Assembly: GCF_948329825.1 (NCBI RefSeq)
Contig: NZ_CAOJCM010000004.1
Location: forward strand, 310,001-374,000
Reading direction: 5' to 3'
Length of the DNA stretch: 64,000 bases
Origin: Paenibacillus sp. JJ-100
Lineage (GTDB): Bacteria > Bacillota > Bacilli > Paenibacillales > Paenibacillaceae
Shown one piece after another: positions 58,559-64,000 of this stretch. A program made the translations under genes and the position numbers. Under the pieces are notes generated by a model. The model did not search any database, was not told where the DNA came from, and saw nothing but the letters and a program-made list of their open reading frames with translations. The first letter of the stretch is position 1. Each line of letters begins with the position of its first letter.

Positions 58559-60751
58559 CTGTTCAGAAAAAAAAACGGTGGTGAATCTGGAGCGGTAACA
58601 TTGTTTTTGATCTTAATTTTGGCTGGTGTATATATGTTTGTAGCCATTTTTATAGATTACTCGAGAATTGCAGCCTTCAAGGTACAGACGGAACGTATGA
58701 CACATGCAGCGATGAGATCGGTTATGTCTGCTTATGACACATCACTTCGGGAGTATGGATTGTTTGCATATGGGGATACCAGTGGAGATGCACTCATGGC
58801 AAAAGTGTTGAATGATAGTGTGAAACCTTCGTCTGTAAAGGATAGTTTTCCGATCCTGGATATCCAATGGGATACCACTTCACTCCAAATGGAGCGCGAG
58901 CTAGGCAGACATGATATTTTTAATCGTCAGATCCAGGAAGACATGAAGTATAGGGCTCCAGTTGATTTTGCTATTGAAGTGATTAATCGATTCAAGCCGA
59001 TGTCGGAAGAGATGAAAGAAGCAGCCCATACGGTGGACCTGTTGAAGAAATTACAGAAGCTCTATGACAAACGTGAACAGCTGCTGGATGAAGCTATCGC
59101 TAATCAAGTAGACTCTGCTGAGAAGGTAAAGAAGCTGCCGGACCTGATTATGAAGCCGCCAGGCCAGTCAATCTATGAAGAAATGCTTGAAGCAGCACCG
59201 GAGACAGCGGCAGAAGCAGCAGCACGTTATAGCGATTACTTAAATAAAAAGCAGGCAGATGAAGGATTACCATTTAATCAACAGCAGTACATATTGGAAT
59301 TGGGACGTTACCGGACAGGTGTCAATCAAATTGTGACAGGCATTAGCATGATCATACAACCAGCATTACAGGCACATCAGACCAAGCTTGCCGAAGCGCA
59401 GGCGAAAATTGAAGAAGCGCGCGGAATTAATGAAGAAATGAAACGGGTGATTGCCGAAGGAGAAAATCGTTCTGAGAATGCCAGTTATGATAGCGTGGGA
59501 AGCTCTACTCTGCCTGGAACGAGTCCGACATCTACGGGTTCCGGCAACGAAGCCAAGAGCACACGTTCACTCGCTTCGGAGCTTGTTAGGGAAGATGCTC
59601 TATTTGATCGGTTAAAATCTCGTGTCATCTCGCAAAATACAGACTTCTCTAATGTTCGAAAAGATAGCATAGAACTCAATAATCAGCTTCGGAATGTGAC
59701 AGGTATGAGTGGTGTACCCATCAAACCTGCGGTTAGGCAAGGAAGTCAGACTGCGGAACGATATATGAATTCCTTCATAAGAACGGGTGCTGCCAATCTT
59801 ATCACACAGAGCAAACAGGAGCTTGAGAATGGACGTGGGTCGGATGCCCAGCGTAAAGAAAATGACAAGCAGTCCCAACGTAAATTGAAGGAAATTAAAC
59901 GGTTATTTAGCAAGATTGAGAACGGCAATGCGGGTTCAATGCAGGCATTCAAACAGTTGGAGGAATATTATGAAGCCAACATTGCGTTGAATGAGAGTAG
60001 CTCCGTACGAGCGGAAATGACGGGGATAGATAGTGATCCTTATGATTCTGGCGGAAATGCCATGAAAGGAATGGATCACCTATTTGGTGGAATGTCTGGG
60101 TTACTGGATCAACTTGGTGATGAGTTATTTCAGAATGAATATGCACTTGCCTATTTTAATCCCATGGATTTTGGTCAATTGTTTTCTTGGACGGAAGGCA
60201 GTGGAAATGCTGATGATGTGTTCAAGCTGGAGAATCAGGAACTGGAATATATCATATACGGATTTCACAACCCTTCAGGTAACATCGCATCTGCGTATGC
60301 CGAGATCTTTGGTATGCGGCTGGCGATCCGAACAGCTGAAGGACTTGCCGAAAACAGTAAGCTGGGGAATCCGCTTCTTGTGTTATCTGCGGCGATTCTA
60401 TACGGAATTACACATGCTATAGAAGATATGATGAAACTGGCAAAAGACGGAAGTGTTGAATTATCCAAATACATCAGGGTGAAGTTGACGTATAAGGATC
60501 ATCTTCGATTGTTCTTGCTTATGCATAGCAATAATGAACGCAAAATGTCTCGCATGCTGGCACTGATTCGAATGAATACGGGTGTAAACCCGGATGAGAA
60601 ACAAACCTACGCTTCAGGCCAGATTCGTAGCAGTATTAAGCTATGGTTTTTACCTGGAATTGTGCGAAGTATAGGTGCTGCTATGGGGAGTACAGATCAA
60701 GTACAGGATGGACGATTTTACATTGAACGGAAGGCGGATTATTCCTATTGA
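58559..60751 (+). CDS. DUF5702-type Tad-associated surface protein
   Basis: Large protein of about 730 residues. A basic N-terminus and ESGAVTLFLILILAG helix anchor it (TadG-like), then a mostly helical, extracellular domain with coiled-coil parts (about 160-330 and 400-560). AGGAGGAGG sits nine bases before an in-frame CTG at 58559, while no ATG, GTG or TTG is within reach; the next ATG is within the membrane helix and the upstream ATG at 58445 lies in the previous gene without a site. So CTG may be the start. Confidence 0.75.
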   Translation: MFRKKNGGESGAVTLFLILILAGVYMFVAIFIDYSRIAAFKVQTERMTHAAMRSVMSAYDTSLREYGLFAYGDTSGDALMAKVLNDSVKPSSVKDSFPILDIQWDTTSLQMERELGRHDIFNRQIQEDMKYRAPVDFAIEVINRFKPMSEEMKEAAHTVDLLKKLQKLYDKREQLLDEAIANQVDSAEKVKKLPDLIMKPPGQSIYEEMLEAAPETAAEAAARYSDYLNKKQADEGLPFNQQQYILELGRYRTGVNQIVTGISMIIQPALQAHQTKLAEAQAKIEEARGINEEMKRVIAEGENRSENASYDSVGSSTLPGTSPTSTGSGNEAKSTRSLASELVREDALFDRLKSRVISQNTDFSNVRKDSIELNNQLRNVTGMSGVPIKPAVRQGSQTAERYMNSFIRTGAANLITQSKQELENGRGSDAQRKENDKQSQRKLKEIKRLFSKIENGNAGSMQAFKQLEEYYEANIALNESSSVRAEMTGIDSDPYDSGGNAMKGMDHLFGGMSGLLDQLGDELFQNEYALAYFNPMDFGQLFSWTEGSGNADDVFKLENQELEYIIYGFHNPSGNIASAYAEIFGMRLAIRTAEGLAENSKLGNPLLVLSAAILYGITHAIEDMMKLAKDGSVELSKYIRVKLTYKDHLRLFLLMHSNNERKMSRMLALIRMNTGVNPDEKQTYASGQIRSSIKLWFLPGIVRSIGAAMGSTDQVQDGRFYIERKADYSY

Positions 60752-60782
60752 ACAGATGAACAAACCATTGGATGGAGGCGCG

Positions 60783-61829
60783 ATGGATAAATGGATTCAG
60801 GTTCAAGATGAACGAATGAATGTGCAGGTGCAACATCGAATGACGCGGATAAGTAGATTAGATCGCTTGATGTCCTTGAGAAAACAGATGCTGGAAGCGA
60901 AAAAGGAACAGGGCAGTATGGTGCTGGAAGCTTCACTGGTTCTTCCTGTTTTTTTATTCTTTATTCTATTTCTTATCTTCATCGTTCAGATGACGCTGAT
61001 CTCCACCGCATTGCAGAGTACAGCAGGGGAAACGGTGAAGCAGCTATCAACAAAGGTGTACCCAGTCTCTCTTGTCTTTGCTCCTTCGGATTCAGCAGGA
61101 GGTGAGGGCTCAAAAGAGGGATTGATGTGGTCAGAGCTTTCTCTTACCGAATGGGCAGATGAGTATGCCTCTTCATTGCCTGAACCGTTAAGTGACTGGG
61201 TGCAAGCAGCTGCAAGGAGTGGAGAAGAGCCACTGCAAAGAATTAAAACCTCGGCATTAGAGGTAGTGCTTGATCCTGTGATTAAACCGTTACTGCAACC
61301 GTTCGTTGACACAACGCTGCTAGATATGGAGCGAATTCATGTGAACGGAGTTTCCGTCCCCAATCTAAGGGATAAAACGAATCCTTATTTCAGACTTGAG
61401 CTAAGTTATGAGCTGCCAGTGAAAGTACCCTTTCTCGGTAAACCTTTGCGAATTCAAGTTGCTGCGGCAGAACGCATATGGATTGGGGATACAGGTGAGG
61501 GGTCAGATGGCGTAAGCGGGGAGGGCAAGAGTGGGAGCGCAGCGACCGTTTTATCCAAGCCAGACCCCGCATTTATAGGGAATCAAGCTAAGATAAAGGT
61601 TCAGGTGGAGCCTGGATCAACCGCCAATCTTACGATTTTTTACAAGTCGGGTGAGAGTTCCGCGCAGCATATAGGCTGGGCTGTTGCTGACGAGAATGGA
61701 ATTATAGAGTGGAACTGGTTTGTCGGTACTCGAACAACAGAAGGCACATGGAGTTTTGTTGTAGAGACAGCGGACGGTGCTCAGACGGAAACGTCGTTTA
61801 CGGTAGCATCTAGAAATAAGGAGAGGTGA
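60783..61829 (+). CDS. TadE-like pseudopilin with C-terminal surface domain
   Basis: Protein of 348 residues. Prepilin-type segment KKEQG|SMVLE with Glu at +5, helix ASLVLPVFLFFILFLIFIV about residue 49, then an outside region ending in an Ig-like beta domain (KIKVQVEPGSTANLTIFYKS, EGTWSFVVETADG). GGAGG precedes the ATG at 60783, 31 bases after the DUF5702 gene. Confidence 0.82.
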   Translation: MDKWIQVQDERMNVQVQHRMTRISRLDRLMSLRKQMLEAKKEQGSMVLEASLVLPVFLFFILFLIFIVQMTLISTALQSTAGETVKQLSTKVYPVSLVFAPSDSAGGEGSKEGLMWSELSLTEWADEYASSLPEPLSDWVQAAARSGEEPLQRIKTSALEVVLDPVIKPLLQPFVDTTLLDMERIHVNGVSVPNLRDKTNPYFRLELSYELPVKVPFLGKPLRIQVAAAERIWIGDTGEGSDGVSGEGKSGSAATVLSKPDPAFIGNQAKIKVQVEPGSTANLTIFYKSGESSAQHIGWAVADENGIIEWNWFVGTRTTEGTWSFVVETADGAQTETSFTVASRNKER

Positions 61830-61834
61830 TCTCG

Positions 61835-62341
61835 GTGGGATGGTTTTATATAATCTGTGGCGCATATCTTCTAGCGGCGTTCATAACTGACATACGCTCA
61901 ATGAAGATTCCTAATTGGCTAACTCTGCCCGTAACGGCAATAGGTGTAGCTGCCCATCTCCTGTGGGGAGGATGGCAGGGTGTGCTGTTTTCCTTAGCTG
62001 GATTTGCTGTGGGTTTCGGTATGTTGTTTTTAATGTATGTCATTGGTGCAGTCGGTGCAGGTGATGTGAAATTGTTTGGGGGGATCGGTGCATGGACAGG
62101 ATTTACATTTGGTATACACGTTATTGTGTACTCGATCTTGTATGCTGGTGTGATTGGTTTAGTGATCCTCTTGTTTCGTAGAGATGCGGCGAAGCGAGTA
62201 AGGACAATGGCATTTAATCTACTAAGTTTCTTTAAACTAGGTTCTCTTAAACTTGTAAGTCAGGAGAAAACATTAAAATTTCCGTTTATGCTGGCGGTGC
62301 TGCCCGGCTTCGTTAGTTCATGGATATATGTGACGGTATAA
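61835..62341 (+). CDS. Prepilin peptidase, A24 family (CpaA/TadV)
   Basis: Membrane aspartic protease of about 168 residues that cleaves the prepilins of this locus. First catalytic Asp in ITDIRSMKIPNW; second in the GAGDVK motif. About five transmembrane helices. The GTG at 61835 follows AGAGGTGAT; a GTG at 61826 that would overlap the previous stop is too close to the site. Confidence 0.88.
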   Translation: MGWFYIICGAYLLAAFITDIRSMKIPNWLTLPVTAIGVAAHLLWGGWQGVLFSLAGFAVGFGMLFLMYVIGAVGAGDVKLFGGIGAWTGFTFGIHVIVYSILYAGVIGLVILLFRRDAAKRVRTMAFNLLSFFKLGSLKLVSQEKTLKFPFMLAVLPGFVSSWIYVTV

Positions 62342-62359
62342 TGGAAAGTGAGGAGCGAC

Positions 62360-64000
62360 ATGTACGGATTAACGAGAGATTTCGTGCGGAATGGCGGAGC
62401 TTTTATGATTTTAGAAAAAGCAGACGGGCTTCGTATGGACGAGCTTAGCAAAGTGCAGATTGGTATGTTATTTTCCAATCGGATTCCACATGTTTTACCT
62501 TTACATACGCGGGAGATTGATCAGAATGTAACGTTGCAGTATGACATCTCAGGTTATAAAATGCTATCCCAGATGTTAAAGTCTGGACATATCAGCCTGC
62601 ATGTTCTATATCATCTTTTGTTTCAATTGGCTGATGTTCTTGTGGAGTGTAGGCAGTATATGTTAGAACCGCAGAATTTTTGGATTCAGGAGGATTACGT
62701 ATTTATTCAGGGGTCAATGGAGCAGGGGGAGTTAGGTTTAGTTTATGTGCCGATGATGAACACCGGACAGACGGATCAAACCCCGCAGTTATTCCGTGAC
62801 TTGGTCATCAGATTAATGGCTCATGTACAAGAATTGCAAGGCGAGGGCATACAAAGGGTATTGCAACTCTGTGATGATGAGCGATGGGATATTCAGAAGT
62901 TGCGTGAGCTTTTGCATGAATTGTCCGCTGGAAGTTCCGCTCGACCGTCCAGCCAGCCAATAGGAGAGGAGAACGAGATCGGCTTCAATCTTAATACGTC
63001 AAATACAGGGCAACCGAATCTACCTCTACGTCCGTCATTACTCAAGCCAGATGTAGAGGTCCGAGACATTGACCCCAATATGAATTCTTTTTTACATAGG
63101 CGAACAAAAGAGAAAACTTCATCGGATAGCCCTAACTACACATTTCATAAACAGAACTCTGCACAGACACAGGTTCCTTTTGCCAAGTCGGCAGCACAGG
63201 AAGATATGGATATTGAAGAAGACAGTTCAGCGTCAAGTTCATCGCGTACTACATACCTATGGCTCGGTTGTATGGTCGCAATCGCACTAGTATGGAGATT
63301 TATCTACATGGAACAGCCAAGTCGTAATGTCATGATCCTGTCTATTTTGCTAAGTGTGGGACTGATTGCAGCTGCAGGCTGGATAGGGAAGACCGGGAAG
63401 AAAAAAAGTGGTTTTCGGAGTGAATCTGGGGATCGCAAACGCTTCACTTTATCATTGTCAGGAAGTAAAAAAGACAAACGGGCAAAGGTTGAAGAGGAAA
63501 TGTTTCAAGAGAGTTGGCGCTGGAATACGACAGACAAATCTGGAGGAGTGAAGGAGCCGTATAACGAATCTTTACAGGCGGGTTCGGTTGATGAAAACCG
63601 TATAGCCTCTCGTTTCTCAAACCTTAGCACTATGAGTGCTTCTGACATAACATCTATGGGTGCCACGCCAGAAGTAATGTATAATCCTCTGACTTCACAG
63701 AAACAAAGTGGAGAGTATGCTGGTTCTTCTGGGATGGAAAGCGCCATTCCTGCTGTGGATGCAACAGTGAATCTGCAACAACTGGCAGCATCCGGCATAG
63801 CCAATATAAACTCCGCAGTCAAATCCTATTATTTAGAACGAACGATAAAAAAAGGTGAACGGAGTGAACGTGTAGATCTGAAGGGAACATCTTTTGTCAT
63901 TGGAAGAGCCGAAGATATGGTCCAATGCGTAGATCGTTCAACAGGCATATCTCGTGCTCATGTAGAATTGAGCCGAAGTCAATCCGGTTATGTTATCAAG
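62360..64000 (+). CDS. FHA-domain protein of the Tad locus (DUF6382), 3' end outside the window
   Basis: 547 residues are visible and the frame is still open at the window edge. N-terminal domain (about 1-190) resembles DUF6382; a Ser/Pro linker follows; two transmembrane helices at about 300-345; then a second linker and the start of an FHA domain (FVIGRAEDMV, GISRAHVEL), which binds phospho-threonine. AGGAG precedes the ATG. Suggests Ser/Thr kinase control of the pilus; no kinase is in view. Confidence 0.85.
   Translation, partial: MYGLTRDFVRNGGAFMILEKADGLRMDELSKVQIGMLFSNRIPHVLPLHTREIDQNVTLQYDISGYKMLSQMLKSGHISLHVLYHLLFQLADVLVECRQYMLEPQNFWIQEDYVFIQGSMEQGELGLVYVPMMNTGQTDQTPQLFRDLVIRLMAHVQELQGEGIQRVLQLCDDERWDIQKLRELLHELSAGSSARPSSQPIGEENEIGFNLNTSNTGQPNLPLRPSLLKPDVEVRDIDPNMNSFLHRRTKEKTSSDSPNYTFHKQNSAQTQVPFAKSAAQEDMDIEEDSSASSSSRTTYLWLGCMVAIALVWRFIYMEQPSRNVMILSILLSVGLIAAAGWIGKTGKKKSGFRSESGDRKRFTLSLSGSKKDKRAKVEEEMFQESWRWNTTDKSGGVKEPYNESLQAGSVDENRIASRFSNLSTMSASDITSMGATPEVMYNPLTSQKQSGEYAGSSGMESAIPAVDATVNLQQLAASGIANINSAVKSYYLERTIKKGERSERVDLKGTSFVIGRAEDMVQCVDRSTGISRAHVELSRSQSGYVIK

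Overview
The window looks like chromosomal DNA from a Paenibacillus-type member of the Bacillales. The evidence is strong AGGAGG ribosome binding sites, frequent TTG and GTG starts, dense intrinsic terminators, GbsR, SLH, DUF3169 and DUF5050 families, and the spore-former order ydcC-alr-ndoAI-ndoA ... tex-cmpA-sprT-like-tRNAs known from Bacillus subtilis. The species cannot be named from the sequence. No rRNA, CRISPR array, complete insertion sequence or intact prophage is visible.

Layout. 1-6.2 kb: the 3' part of a sialic-acid type operon (sugar-binding lipoprotein, two permeases, nanE, nanK, RpiR regulator, YhcH/NanQ), lacking its own ATPase and any nanA in view. 6.4-8.5 kb: a chemotaxis receptor behind a sigma-D-like promoter. 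9.0-13.9 kb: an OpuA-type glycine betaine importer whose permease carries two tandem substrate-binding domains, divergent from a GbsR-type regulator. 13.9-19 kb: an iron-linked AraC regulator with a Fur box and a shortened sensor domain, a secreted DUF5050 protein, a decayed RpiR fragment, and a NatAB-like ABC exporter. 19.2-22.1 kb: an HSP90-family ATPase translationally coupled to a helical-repeat (TPR-like) protein. 22.2-29 kb: an SLH-anchored serine hydrolase, an Xre/DUF3169 pair, and an MFS transporter divergent from an SgrR-like regulator.

29.1-43 kb: the B. subtilis-like core block (ydcC, alr, the NdoAI/NdoA toxin-antitoxin pair, an alpha-galactosidase where B. subtilis has rsb-sigB, tex, the 47-residue cmpA, an SprT-like protein, tRNA-Asn and tRNA-Ser), then an ArsR/flavin reductase pair and a HAD/DeoR pair. 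43.4-46.9 kb: tRNA-Glu, tRNA-Lys and tRNA-Leu, then about 3 kb of accessory genes (Xre regulator, PAS protein, small phage-type HTH, an orphan UreF-like protein), closed by a second identical tRNA-Leu with its own promoter and terminator.

47-53 kb: glutathione peroxidase, a c-di-AMP (ydaO) riboswitch with terminator controlling a small Rossmann/RCK-like protein, HAD hydrolase, a 36-codon MntH fragment, Ohr, small zinc-binding proteins, DCC oxidoreductase, a lipoprotein and a VOC protein. 53.1-64 kb: a Tad-type (type IVb) pilus or secretion operon (tadZ, tadA, tadB, tadC, Flp pilin, TadE-like pseudopilins, DUF5702 protein, prepilin peptidase, FHA protein). It is preceded by a strong promoter followed at once by an intrinsic terminator, which looks like an attenuator. 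The last gene runs off the window.
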